Assembly: GCF_023630205.1 (NCBI RefSeq)
Contig: NZ_JALPRR010000004.1
Coordinates: forward strand, 310,001-374,000
Reading direction: 5' to 3'
DNA: 64,000 nt
From: Pontibacter ruber
GTDB lineage: Bacteria > Bacteroidota > Bacteroidia > Cytophagales > Hymenobacteraceae
Positions within the stretch are counted from its first letter, which is position 1. The number at the start of each line of letters is the position of its first letter. The notes under the pieces were generated by a model. The model was not told the DNA's origin, did no database searches, and saw nothing but the letters and a program-made list of their open reading frames with translations. The translations under genes were made by a program, and so were the position numbers. Positions 29,323 to 37,496 of this stretch are shown here, piece after piece.

Positions 29323-30220
29323 GAAACTACTTGTTATGCTGTTTGTCTGCTTTGCGGCCCTGGGAGCAAAGGCTCAGGAGTTGCAATGCGAAGTTGTGGT
29401 AAACAGCGAACAGGTACAGTACACCGACCGTCAGCTGTTCACGGACATGCAGAACCGCATTTTCGAGTTCATGAACAACCGTCGCTGGACAAACCAGGCG
29501 TACAGCGTAGATGAGCGCATCAAGTGCAGGCTGCTCATCAACCTGACTGAAATGCCCGAGATCGGTACGTTCAGGGCGAACGTGCAGGTGGTTTCGGTAA
29601 GGCCAGCCTACGGCACCGGATACGAATCCACACTTTTCTCTTTCATTGATAAAGACTGGCTGTTTCAGTACAACGATGCGCAGCCACTCGATTACGTGGA
29701 GAACAACTTCACCTCCAACCTATCTTCCATGCTGGCCTTTTATGCCTACATGATCATCGGCATGGACAACGACAGCTTTGGACGATTGGGCGGAGCCCCG
29801 GCCTACGATAAAGCGCGAAGTATACTTAACCTGGCGGCATCGCAAAACTCGGTGTACCCGGGCTGGAAGCCTTTCGAGAGCAACCGCAACCGCTACTGGA
29901 TGATCGATAACCTGCAGGACCCGCAGTTTCTACCGTTCCGTGAAGGCATCTATGCCATGCACCGCCAGGGCCTGGACCTGATGGCAGAGAATCCGGAGAA
30001 GGGGCGCAAATCGGTGTTGGTTGTACTGCAGAATATCCAGAAGCTTTCGCAGCAGAAGCCGGGAGCTGCCATTATCCGCTCTTTCTTTGAGGCCAAGTCT
30101 GACGAACTGGTAAACATGTTTAAAACGGCTGCCCCCGCCGACAAGCAGGCTGCTTTTACCGTCCTATCGCAGGTAGACCCTACCAACAACAGCAAGTACG
30201 AGACTTTGCTAAAACGCTAA
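29315..30220 (+). CDS. DUF4835 family exported protein
   Basis: 301 residues with a signal peptide ending at AKAQ. The body contains QELQCEVVVNSEQVQ, FEFMNNRRWTNQAY and FYAYMIIGMDNDSFGRLGG, which I recognise as DUF4835 blocks. This family sits between coaBC and recN across Bacteroidota; I recall links to gliding/type IX secretion-type envelope functions in some relatives, but the role is unproven. It starts 8 bp inside coaB, the last gene of the bamD operon. Confidence 0.82.
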   Translation: MLKKLLVMLFVCFAALGAKAQELQCEVVVNSEQVQYTDRQLFTDMQNRIFEFMNNRRWTNQAYSVDERIKCRLLINLTEMPEIGTFRANVQVVSVRPAYGTGYESTLFSFIDKDWLFQYNDAQPLDYVENNFTSNLSSMLAFYAYMIIGMDNDSFGRLGGAPAYDKARSILNLAASQNSVYPGWKPFESNRNRYWMIDNLQDPQFLPFREGIYAMHRQGLDLMAENPEKGRKSVLVVLQNIQKLSQQKPGAAIIRSFFEAKSDELVNMFKTAAPADKQAAFTVLSQVDPTNNSKYETLLKR

Positions 30221-30292
30221 AATTTTTAGGATTTCATTAAATTGGTGTAACTTCACAGTGGCAGAACACCCTGCTGTGATTATACTTATTCT

Positions 30293-30520
30293 ATGGGCAA
30301 GCGCCAGGTCCGTGTCTTCCGAAAAGATCTAGAACAACGTTTACCCGAACTGTTGCAACAACCAGCGGTTCAGGTGGTATTGCGCAACAAAGTGGTACTG
30401 ACAGGTGCACTCTCAAGTATGGAAGATAAGCTGCAGCTAACTGATAAGCGTTCGGGTAAACATGATTTTACGCCGGATCAGATAGAAGAAATCATCTTTG
30501 ATGTGGAAGCGCCTTATTAA
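30293..30520 (+). CDS. Small conserved protein, possible Sm/LSm-like fold
   Basis: 75 residues, no confident family. The N-terminus is basic (GKRQVRVFRKDLEQR). The region VQVVLRNKVVLTGALSSMEDKLQLTDKR has the alternating strand pattern seen in Sm1 motifs, and HDFTPDQIEEIIFD looks like the final strand (Sm2-like IxxIIFD). That suggests a small beta-barrel, perhaps RNA binding. This is inference from pattern only. It lies just upstream of recN, and a 17-bp AAGTATA-ACC-TATACTT palindrome begins at the last base of its stop codon. Confidence 0.6.
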   Translation: MGKRQVRVFRKDLEQRLPELLQQPAVQVVLRNKVVLTGALSSMEDKLQLTDKRSGKHDFTPDQIEEIIFDVEAPY

Positions 30521-30626
30521 AGTATAACCTATACTTCAACCTTCAAGAAAATATTAACAGAAATAACGAACTTTAGCATAGGCAAAAAGTCTTACATCTT
30601 ATGTCTATAGTCTCGGGACTACATTT

Positions 30627-32306
30627 ATGCTGATAGATCTTAAAATAAAGAATTACGCCCTGATCGAGAAACTGGAGATGAACCCGTCACCGGTGCTCAA
30701 TATTATTACAGGCGAGACCGGAGCCGGTAAATCCATTATGTTGGGAGCCATTGGCTTGCTGCTTGGCAACCGGGCCGATACCAAACTGCTTTTCAACCAG
30801 GATGAGAAGTGCGTGATTGAAGGTGTGTTTGATATCTCCTCTTACAACCTGCAGGAGGTATTTGCCGCCGAAGACTTGGACTTTGATAACCAGTGCATCC
30901 TGCGCCGCGAGATCAGTCCGAGCGGTAAGTCGCGCGCTTTTGTGAACGACACGCCGGTAACCCTGGACGTGATCCGCAAGATCGGCGAAAACCTGATGGA
31001 CGTGCACTCCCAACACGACACGCTGCAGCTGGGTGATACGAGTTTCCAGCTGAACATCCTGGACGTGTATGCAGGCAATACTTCGCTTGATATTTATGCC
31101 GGCAATACTTCTTACCTGAAGACCTACTATACTTCATACCGCAACTATAAAAAGCTGGAGTCAGAGTATAAGAAGCTAGAGGACCAGCTGGCGCAGTCGC
31201 AGAAAGAGCTGGATTACCATACCTTCCTGCTGAACGAGCTGGAGGAGGCAAGCCTGCAGGAAGACGAGCAGGAGAGCCTGGAAGCAGAGCTGAAGCAGCT
31301 GGAAAACGCCGAAGATATCAAGCTGAAGCTGACGCAGGCAGTGCAGTACCTGACTGAGTCGGAGTTCAACATTACCTCTGCGCTGAAAGACACGGCTTAC
31401 CTGATCGGGCAGCTGGCGCAGTTCGGACCCAAGTATGACGAGCTGCGTACCCGCACCGAAAGCTGCATGATCGAGCTGCAGGACATTGCCGGAGAACTGG
31501 AAGACGCCGAGCGCAAAACAGAAGCCGACCCGCAGCGTGCCACGGAGGTGAGCGAGCGCCTGAACCTGATCTATACTTTGCAGCGCAAGCACCAGGTGCA
31601 ATCAGTAGCTGAGTTACTGGCCATACAGGAGGAGCTGTCGCAGAAGGTGGGTAACGTACTGAACCTGGATAATGCCATCGCCAAAACCAAAAAGGAAATG
31701 GAAGCAGCTTACGCCGAGGTGCTGGAACATGCCGAGGTATTATCGGAGAGAAGGAAGTCCGCTTTTGGTAAATTTGAGCAGGAATTACACGACCTGGTAG
31801 CGGAGCTGGGAATGCCAAATGCACGCATTGTAATTCAGCACAAACCGGCCGCACCTTCTGCTACGGGTACCGACGAGATCAGCATTCTGTTCAGTGCCAA
31901 CAAAGGCTCTACGCCGCAGTCGCTGGTAAAAGCGGCTTCCGGTGGTGAATTCTCGCGCCTGATGCTGAGCGTGAAATACATGCTGGCCGATAAAACGGCT
32001 CTTCCGACCATCGTGTTTGACGAGATCGACACCGGTATATCCGGTGAAGTGGCTGTGAAGGTAGGCAAGATGATGCAGCAGATGGCTCAGAAACACCAGA
32101 TCATTGCCATTTCGCATTTGCCGCAGATCGCGGCTCAAGGCGATTCGCATTATTTTGTGTACAAGCACGACACCGAAGACCGTACCATCAGCCGCATTAA
32201 AAAGCTGAACGACGAGGAGCGCGTAAACGAGATCGCACACATGATCGCGGGGGCTAACCCAAGTGCCAACGCGTATCAAAGTGCCAAAGAGTTGCTTTCA
32301 CTATAA
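30627..32306 (+). CDS. recN: DNA repair protein RecN
   Basis: SMC-like ATPase acting early in double-strand break repair. Walker A GETGAGKSIML (residues ~29-39), a long coiled-coil middle (~160-370, Glu/Leu/Gln-rich), signature SGGEFSRLMLSVKYM and Walker B TIVFDEIDTGISG, ending with SHLPQIAAQGDSHYFV. The 559-residue length is normal. A perfect 9-codon tandem duplication, LDVYAGNTS then LDIYAGNTS, lies at 31059-31112. Confidence 0.95.
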   Translation: MLIDLKIKNYALIEKLEMNPSPVLNIITGETGAGKSIMLGAIGLLLGNRADTKLLFNQDEKCVIEGVFDISSYNLQEVFAAEDLDFDNQCILRREISPSGKSRAFVNDTPVTLDVIRKIGENLMDVHSQHDTLQLGDTSFQLNILDVYAGNTSLDIYAGNTSYLKTYYTSYRNYKKLESEYKKLEDQLAQSQKELDYHTFLLNELEEASLQEDEQESLEAELKQLENAEDIKLKLTQAVQYLTESEFNITSALKDTAYLIGQLAQFGPKYDELRTRTESCMIELQDIAGELEDAERKTEADPQRATEVSERLNLIYTLQRKHQVQSVAELLAIQEELSQKVGNVLNLDNAIAKTKKEMEAAYAEVLEHAEVLSERRKSAFGKFEQELHDLVAELGMPNARIVIQHKPAAPSATGTDEISILFSANKGSTPQSLVKAASGGEFSRLMLSVKYMLADKTALPTIVFDEIDTGISGEVAVKVGKMMQQMAQKHQIIAISHLPQIAAQGDSHYFVYKHDTEDRTISRIKKLNDEERVNEIAHMIAGANPSANAYQSAKELLSL

Positions 32307-32389
32307 CGAGTTATTGCTATATTGCTGCTGTTTTTGCGGCCCGACCGGAAGAACCCTGAAATTAGCAACGAACACATAATCATTAAGAC

Positions 32390-33202
32390 ATGTCCTATAA
32401 TCTGCTTAAAGGAAAGAAAGGAATCATTTTTGGTGCGCTGGACGAGAAGTCTATTGCCTGGAAAGTAGCTATGCGTGCAAAAGAGGAAGGCGCAGAGTTT
32501 GTGCTGACCAACGCGCCGATTGCCATGCGTATGGGCGAGATCAACAAGCTGGCGGAGGCGTGCAACGCTCAAATTATACCTGCCGATGCTACGTCTGTAG
32601 AAGATCTGGAGAACCTTTTCACGAAGGCGCAGGAGATTTTAGGAGGTAAGATTGACTTCGTGCTGCACTCTATCGGTTCAAGCCCGAACATCCGTAAAGG
32701 CAAATCGTACGGCGACCTGAACTATGACTGGTTCCAGAAAACACTTGATATTTCGGCGCTTTCCTTCCATAAAGTAATGCACGTAGCAGAGAAGCAGGAC
32801 GCCATGAACGAGTGGGGCTCTATCGTAGCACTTTCGTACATCGCAGCGCAGCGCGTGTTCCCTGACTATACGGATATGTCGCATGCCAAAGCGGTGTTGG
32901 AGTCTATTGCCCGCAACTATGGCTACCGTTTAGGTCGCGCTAAGAAGATTCGCGTGAACACTATTTCCCAGTCTCCGACCAAAACTACGGCCGGTACCGG
33001 TGTAGGTGGCTTCGACGCCTTCTTCGACTATGCAGATAAAATGTCGCCGCTTGGCAATGCTCCGGCAGAGGCTTGCGCAGACTACTGCATCAGCCTGTTC
33101 TCGGACCTGACCCGCTACGTAACCATGCAGAACCTGATGCACGACGGTGGCTTCTCTTCCATGGGTATCTCTGAGGATATCGTAGAACTGATTTCTAAGT
33201 AA
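32390..33202 (+). CDS. fabI: Enoyl-[acyl-carrier-protein] reductase (NADH)
   Basis: Last reductive step of each fatty-acid elongation cycle. The 270 residues begin with the NADH-binding GIIFGALDEKSIAWKVA, the atypical SDR turn of FabI. The catalytic pair is visible in LSYIAAQRVFPDYTDMSHAK (Tyr, Tyr and Lys with FabI spacing), followed by NTISQSPTKTTAG. It is monocistronic, ending at a strong terminator at 33261. Confidence 0.95.
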   Translation: MSYNLLKGKKGIIFGALDEKSIAWKVAMRAKEEGAEFVLTNAPIAMRMGEINKLAEACNAQIIPADATSVEDLENLFTKAQEILGGKIDFVLHSIGSSPNIRKGKSYGDLNYDWFQKTLDISALSFHKVMHVAEKQDAMNEWGSIVALSYIAAQRVFPDYTDMSHAKAVLESIARNYGYRLGRAKKIRVNTISQSPTKTTAGTGVGGFDAFFDYADKMSPLGNAPAEACADYCISLFSDLTRYVTMQNLMHDGGFSSMGISEDIVELISK

Positions 33203-33260
33203 TTTGAAGATTTGAAGATGTGGAGATTTGAACATGATTAATTCGAACTCTGCATATATA

Positions 33261-33298
33261 AAACAAAAGCCTCTGGTTTGCTCCGGAGGCTTTTGTTT
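33261..33298 (+). terminator. Terminator of fabI
   Basis: Thirteen-bp stem AAACAAAAGCCTC / GAGGCTTTTGTTT around TGGTTTGCTCCG. The right arm runs on into TTATACTT, another instance of the over-represented word. Confidence 0.85.
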
Positions 33299-33318
33299 TA
33301 TACTTATGATTGAAGAAG

Positions 33319-33720
33319 ATGAGGATATATAATTACCTTTTTTATAAGTCTTACCAGTTAACTAACGCGTCGAGAAACTTTGATGATCTTCCAGTAAAGG
33401 CGATAAGTTTTGTAGTTCTTTGCCTAATGCTCAACATCTTTACTGTAGCATTACTTTTAGAAGGATTTGGGCTAGCTGATATTACTTTTAATAAGAAGTA
33501 TAAGTATGCCTTTTCACTAGCATTGGTCTTACTCACATTTTTCTATTATTGCCAAGGCAAACGGTATCAAAGAGTTATAGATCACTACTCAAGAGTTGAA
33601 CGAGAAACTCAGATTGGTATACACCCAATACTTGTGATTGCAGTTTATTATTTCTCAAGTTTTGGTTTGTTGCTGCTATCCGGATTGTTTAAAAATGGTG
33701 ACTGGATTTTTAGTAAGTAG
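33319..33720 (+). CDS. Small integral membrane protein of unknown function
   Basis: 133 residues with three predicted membrane helices (about residues 29-47, 60-78, 105-125). The chosen start is the ATG at 33319, giving MRIYNYLFYKSYQL; an upstream TTG at 33310 is possible but less likely. I have the impression of similar N-termini (MRIYNYLFYKSY) in other Bacteroidota proteins, but I know no function. Its AT content is higher than its neighbours', which suggests recent acquisition or relaxed codon use. Confidence 0.65.
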   Translation: MRIYNYLFYKSYQLTNASRNFDDLPVKAISFVVLCLMLNIFTVALLLEGFGLADITFNKKYKYAFSLALVLLTFFYYCQGKRYQRVIDHYSRVERETQIGIHPILVIAVYYFSSFGLLLLSGLFKNGDWIFSK

Positions 33721-33826
33721 GTAAATGTTTAAGCACATTATACCTGAATAGGCTCATTACACATCTTAGTCAAGTTGTTATAGCAAAGTATAGCTACATC
33801 AGAGACTTAATGCCACTCAATGGAAA

Positions 33827-34729
33827 ATGAAAATAGCCTTCGTACATAGCGGAAAAGCCTACCTGCCCGAAATAAAGGCCTATGTAAGGTACTTTAATGC
33901 GCAGGAGGGGTATGAGGCAGAAGAACTCTTTGCAGACGACAAAGAAAGTATAAAAAGCTACAACGTGATCTGGCGCTTTCAGGGTGTGGATCTGCAAGGT
34001 ACATCCAAAGATCAGATTCTGATACACGAGTATAATTCGCTTTCTGTCGGAAGATTCCATTCACAGAAAGATCTGCTTAAAAAGCTGCTGAACGTAAAGC
34101 CGCAGGGGCGCATTTTTCTGAATCAGGCGGTAAAAGACAAGTATAACTTCCGCGATAAGGTGCCTTATTTACTCCGAGACATGGGCATCGCGGAAGAGTT
34201 CTTCCTAAAGCAGGAGCAGAAGGATTATGATTTTGTGTACATCGGTACCATGGCTGCTTCCAGAAGTATAGCTGTGTTTCTGGACCACCTGATTAAGCAC
34301 TTTCCAAAATATAAAGTGTTGCTTATCGGAGAGCCTTCTGCAGAACTATACCAGCAGTACAGCAAGTTCAGTAACATTACGTTTACCGGCAGACTACCTT
34401 ATGCGGAGATGCCACAGGTAGCCTCAAAAGCAACGTATGGGCTGAACCTAGTGCCGGACGTATTCCCTTACAACATCCAAACATCCACTAAGCTGCTCGA
34501 ATACTGCGCCCTAGGCTTAAAGGTGATTTCGACAGATTATACCTGGGCCAGAGAATTCCAGAACCAGGTGCAGGGGAAGTTCTTCTTTGTAAATAAGGAC
34601 CGGTCGAATTTCAAGCCGGAGCAGTTGGAGCGATTTGATTTTCAGACGCCGGATGTAAGGGCATATACCTGGCAAAATATACTTCAGAGAGCAGGGCTGC
34701 TGGCTTTTCTGGAATCGTTGAAAAGGTAA
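33827..34729 (+). CDS. Glycosyltransferase, GT4-like
   Basis: 300 residues. The N-terminal half (MKIAFVHSGKAYLPE) is short and divergent. The C-terminal half has the Rossmann-like donor-binding layout of GT-B enzymes: VLLIGEPSAELYQQY, NITFTGRLPYAEMPQVAS, and TSTKLLEYCALGLKVISTDYTW in place of the canonical E-x7-E region. The donor and acceptor are unknown. It stands alone, not inside a polysaccharide cluster, and is followed by hairpin repeats and a bidirectional terminator. Confidence 0.78.
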   Translation: MKIAFVHSGKAYLPEIKAYVRYFNAQEGYEAEELFADDKESIKSYNVIWRFQGVDLQGTSKDQILIHEYNSLSVGRFHSQKDLLKKLLNVKPQGRIFLNQAVKDKYNFRDKVPYLLRDMGIAEEFFLKQEQKDYDFVYIGTMAASRSIAVFLDHLIKHFPKYKVLLIGEPSAELYQQYSKFSNITFTGRLPYAEMPQVASKATYGLNLVPDVFPYNIQTSTKLLEYCALGLKVISTDYTWAREFQNQVQGKFFFVNKDRSNFKPEQLERFDFQTPDVRAYTWQNILQRAGLLAFLESLKR

Positions 34730-34750
34730 TGTCGCTAGATTTTGGAAACA

Positions 34751-34805
34751 AGTGAGTCTGGAGACTCACTCCTATAGATTTGGCACGGAACTGAGTTCCG
34801 CGCCA
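34751..34805. repeat. Two short hairpins after the glycosyltransferase gene
   Basis: AGTGAGTCT-GG-AGACTCACT (34751-34770, perfect) and TGGCACGGAACT/AGTTCCGCGCCA (34781-34805, one G-U pair). Probably REP-like elements; not seen elsewhere in the window. Confidence 0.6.
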
Positions 34806-34819
34806 GGAAAGTAGCCATC

Positions 34820-34869
34820 AAGTATAAAATAAAAGCCCGGTCTACTGCCCGGGCTTTTATTTTATACTT
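34820..34869. terminator. Bidirectional terminator with AAGTATAA arms
   Basis: Perfect 21-bp inverted repeat (34820-34840 and 34849-34869) with an 8-nt loop. The inner stem is GCCCGG/CCGGGC. The outer ends are AAGTATAAAA and TTTTATACTT. It lies between convergent genes. Confidence 0.9.
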
Positions 34870-34911
34870 GGCGATAACAAATCTTCTCATCCCCAAATCT
34901 CCAAATCAACT

Positions 34912-35283
34912 CTACTCCTCCTCGCGATGAACGGTGTTGATGTCGAAGGCCGGCACGCATACCGACCAATACTCGGTTTCTTCATCGTATGGGTTGGCGT
35001 AGCGCACGCGGGCGCCTGCTTTTATCAGGATGGTTTCACCGGCTCCTACTTCCACCTCTTCACCGTCTATCTCGATAAGTTTGCGGCCGCGCAGCACAAT
35101 GGTCACCTCGTCAAATTCAGGGTTCTGGTGCGGTTCGCTCCAGTGCGGTGGGGCCACCATATGTGCAACGCTAAAGGAGCCGGTACGCGTAGAGGCATGC
35201 CCAAAATGTTCTTCTATTAACTTGCCGTCGGCGGTGGGCACCCGGAACGGTTTGGTCTGTTTCAGGTATCTTTTCTGGCTCAT
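34912..35283 (-). CDS. Cupin-domain protein
   Basis: 123 residues folding as a single cupin barrel. The first metal-binding motif is visible as PPHWSEPHQNPEFDEVTIVLRG (two His and a Glu) and the second half reads VEVGAGETILIKAGARVRYANP. The second His of the classical motif is not obvious, so metal binding may be incomplete. The substrate is unknown. It is transcribed away from the glycosyltransferase and lies 33 bp downstream of the Kazal-type gene on the same strand. Confidence 0.8.
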   Translation of the reverse strand: MSQKRYLKQTKPFRVPTADGKLIEEHFGHASTRTGSFSVAHMVAPPHWSEPHQNPEFDEVTIVLRGRKLIEIDGEEVEVGAGETILIKAGARVRYANPYDEETEYWSVCVPAFDINTVHREEE

Positions 35284-35316
35284 TGTTCTGTGTTTAAAGT
35301 ATAAGAAGGTAGTCGC

Positions 35317-35547
35317 CTACTTGCTGTCGGCGCAGGGTCCTTGTGTAGTAGAAGTAACGCCAGCTCTAGAGGCTTCGCAGGCATTACCGTAGGTTTTGCC
35401 ATCGCAGCCACAAACCGGATCGTACTGCATGGTGCATATCAGCTCCGGGTTTATTTTGCTCTGATCGATGCAGGGTGTCTGGGCATTTTTGCAGGAGAAG
35501 GCACCGGCAAGTATGGCAAAGGGAACGGCTACTAAAATTTTTTTCAT
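35317..35547 (-). CDS. Kazal-type protease-inhibitor-like lipoprotein
   Basis: 76 residues. An N-terminal signal ([16 protein letters not shown]) ends at a possible lipobox cysteine. The mature part has six cysteines in Kazal spacing, with the diagnostic [16 protein letters not shown]. Kazal domains inhibit serine proteases. The protein would sit on the periplasmic or outer surface. It is only a family-level call; the target is unknown. It is upstream of the cupin gene on the same strand. Confidence 0.8.
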   Translation of the reverse strand: MKKILVAVPFAILAGAFSCKNAQTPCIDQSKINPELICTMQYDPVCGCDGKTYGNACEASRAGVTSTTQGPCADSK

Positions 35548-35789
35548 AGTTGGTTAAGTGTATAGAAATTAAAGGTTTATACGTGAAAGAAACCAGCTTT
35601 GGACTTTGCGGCAAAAAGCACCGCGAAGTTGTACCAGCCAGCGGTGTCAGGAGCAATTCTAACTTAAGCAGCCTTACCCCGTATGTATGTTGACGGTGTA
35701 AAATTAGAGATAATTACGAAAGATTATTTCTTTTTGTACTTCACGACAAAGTATAAACTTCACCGGAACAGACTCTAAAAAACTATGAT

Positions 35790-36191
35790 ATGTTAAACAA
35801 CATGAATGACGACAAAGGAAAGATCCTACTGGCGACTTTGGCTGGAATTGGTGCAGGTATTGTAGCAGGTGTATTGCTGGCCCCGGACAACGGCCGCACC
35901 ACTCGTGGCAGCGTAAAACGCAGCATGTATAAAGTTGGGGATGATCTTCAGCGCACGATCAAGAACTGGATGGATAGCCTGGAGAATCGTAACGTTACCG
36001 GACCGGGCAGCAGCCTGGTAATGCGTGGCTCCTGGGATGATGTGAAAGGACAACTGAAGAAGAACTACGGCGACCTGACAGATGACGATCTGATGTATGT
36101 AGAAGGTCAGGAAGACGAACTGCTTGGCCGCCTGCAGCGCAAGCTTGGCAAGACCAAAGATGACATCGTACGTCTGATCTCGAATCTATAG
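35790..36191 (+). CDS. YtxH-type membrane protein with CsbD-like domain
   Basis: 133 residues. The N-terminal YtxH-like segment is a single helix (ILLATLAGIGAGIVAGVLLAPDNGRTTR). The C-terminal part, WDDVKGQLKKNYGDLTDDDLMYVEGQEDELLGRLQRKLGK, matches the CsbD fold (general-stress protein). The fusion of the two stress-associated modules in one protein is notable. The start at 35790 is preferred; a second ATG at 35802 is possible. It is followed by its own terminator and two more YtxH-type genes. Confidence 0.82.
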   Translation: MLNNMNDDKGKILLATLAGIGAGIVAGVLLAPDNGRTTRGSVKRSMYKVGDDLQRTIKNWMDSLENRNVTGPGSSLVMRGSWDDVKGQLKKNYGDLTDDDLMYVEGQEDELLGRLQRKLGKTKDDIVRLISNL

Positions 36192-36205
36192 AAGATACCT
36201 AATAC

Positions 36206-36245
36206 AGAAAAAAGCCCTGCAATTAATTGTTGGGCTTTTTTTTCT
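36206..36245 (+). terminator. Terminator of the first YtxH-type gene
   Basis: Stem AGAAAAAAGCCC / GGGCTTTTTTTCT around a 14-nt loop, followed by T-rich sequence; arms differ by one extra T. Confidence 0.75.
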
Positions 36246-36366
36246 GCAAAAAAACAACTATAATAGAATTCAGTAGTATAGTTATAACTTAATGCTGCCC
36301 TTAATCGTTATTAGGGCAACAGACGTTTTAAAAGGATAAACAATAATCTTATAATCAATAAAAACT

Positions 36367-36765
36367 ATGAAAGACAATAGCGGAAAGGTATTATTAGCCT
36401 TACTGGCTGGCGCTAGCGCCGGCGTTATTGCTGGCCTGTTAATGGCTCCGGATACTGGCGAAACAACCAGAAAAGGAATATCTAAGTGGGCTGGTAAGAT
36501 GAGCAAAGACCTGGAGAAAAACCTGCAGGCTGGCCTTGAAGAAATGAAGAAGATGAGCAGCACACTGGGTAAAACTGGTGGCTCTACCGGTGGAGACACT
36601 GGCTCAACTGGTGGCGGTAGCACATCAGGTGGCGGTGCTGGTTCATCAGGTGGAAGAACATCTGGTGGTACAAGTGGTGGCGCGGGTTCAACTGGTGGTT
36701 CTGGATCAACAGGTGGTGGAGCCGGCTCTACAAGTGGCACAGGCTCTAGTGGCGGCAACGCATAA
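36367..36765 (+). CDS. YtxH-type protein with Gly/Ser/Thr-rich tail
   Basis: 132 residues. The first ~60 contain the YtxH helix (VLLALLAGASAGVIAGLLMAPDTGETTRKG). The last ~65 are almost entirely Gly, Ser and Thr in a repeating GGSTGG / GGAGSTGG pattern, encoded by repetitive DNA at 36577-36762. Such a tail is probably disordered and could extend into the envelope. Function unknown; a stress role is inferred from the YtxH module. Confidence 0.75.
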   Translation: MKDNSGKVLLALLAGASAGVIAGLLMAPDTGETTRKGISKWAGKMSKDLEKNLQAGLEEMKKMSSTLGKTGGSTGGDTGSTGGGSTSGGGAGSSGGRTSGGTSGGAGSTGGSGSTGGGAGSTSGTGSSGGNA

Positions 36766-36845
36766 TAAGGCCTAAGCCTTACCAAAAAGACACGCTTTGC
36801 CGGGGTACGTGCTTCATGCACATGCCCGTGGCGGCTACATCTTAT

Positions 36846-36890
36846 ATAAGAGGAGCTTCCCCAAAAAAGGGGAGGCTCCTCTTATTTTTT
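36846..36890 (+). terminator. Terminator of the second YtxH-type gene
   Basis: Stem ATAAGAGGAGC / GCTCCTCTTAT (36846-36856 / 36875-36885) enclosing an inner CCCC-AAAAAA-GGGG hairpin, then TTTTTT. Confidence 0.85.
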
Positions 36891-37002
36891 GCGCGGCCTG
36901 TTTCAGGTTATACAGTTTAACCTTCAGCCTCTTGTCTCGTTAATTAATGAAACAGCCAGTCATGGCTTCCGGTAAATTATGTAACATTAAAGTAAACAAA
37001 CT

Positions 37003-37425
37003 ATGAAGACGCGAATGGATTACAGATCGTTGGGGGAAGACAAGGCCACATATAGCAATACAAATTCATCTGTCCGCCAGGTAAGACAGAAAGAAAGCAC
37101 AGGTTATGAAAGCAGCCGTGGCAGAATTGGTAGCAGTAGCAGATCTGGTAGTACTGGCGGTGGAGTGGGAGCAGTGGCCGTAAGCCTGCTGGCCGGAGCC
37201 GGTGTGGGCGTATTAGCTGGCATGCTGATGGCACCACAAAAAGGGCAGGTAACCCGCAGAAGGGTAGCCGATTCTGCCTCCTGGCTTGGTCGTGGCATTA
37301 CGGACGCCTTCAGCACCAGCAAAAACAAAGTAAACTCCTGGACCAGCAGAAGCAAAAATGCAAATAGAAGCGCTTCTGCAGAACAAAACGGGCAGAGCGG
37401 TACAAGCGCCAACAGAGGACGGTAA
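37003..37425 (+). CDS. Third YtxH-type protein
   Basis: 140 residues. A hydrophilic, Ser/Arg/Gly-rich N-terminus (residues 1-50) precedes the YtxH helix (VGAVAVSLLAGAGVGVLAGMLMAPQKGQVTRR). The tail is Ser/Asn/Lys-rich and looks disordered. It shares the LAG-x-GxLMAP core with the two preceding genes, so the trio probably arose by duplication. It ends at a perfect 27-bp inverted repeat. Confidence 0.75.
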   Translation: MKTRMDYRSLGEDKATYSNTNSSVRQVRQKESTGYESSRGRIGSSSRSGSTGGGVGAVAVSLLAGAGVGVLAGMLMAPQKGQVTRRRVADSASWLGRGITDAFSTSKNKVNSWTSRSKNANRSASAEQNGQSGTSANRGR

Positions 37426-37433
37426 ACAAGAGT

Positions 37434-37488
37434 AAGTATAAAAGAGAAAGGCCTGCTGATCATCAGCAGGCCTTTCTCTTTTATACTT
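37434..37488. terminator. Bidirectional terminator, perfect 27-bp arms with AAGTATAA ends
   Basis: Left arm 37434-37460, centre C at 37461, right arm 37462-37488. The arms are exact reverse complements. Inner stem GGCCTGCTGAT, outer ends AAGTATAAAAGAG and CTCTTTTATACTT. It lies between convergent genes. Confidence 0.92.
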
Positions 37489-37496
37489 TATACTTC

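Noticed and set aside
33310-33318. TTG start three codons before the chosen ATG of the small membrane protein
   Set aside because: The ATG at 33319 gives the MRIYNYLFYKSY N-terminus that I have the impression of seeing in similar proteins.
36577-36762. Repetitive GGT/TCA-rich DNA that could be read as a tandem repeat or CRISPR-like array
   Set aside because: It is the coding sequence of a Gly/Ser/Thr-rich tail in a YtxH-type protein; units are irregular and have no spacers.
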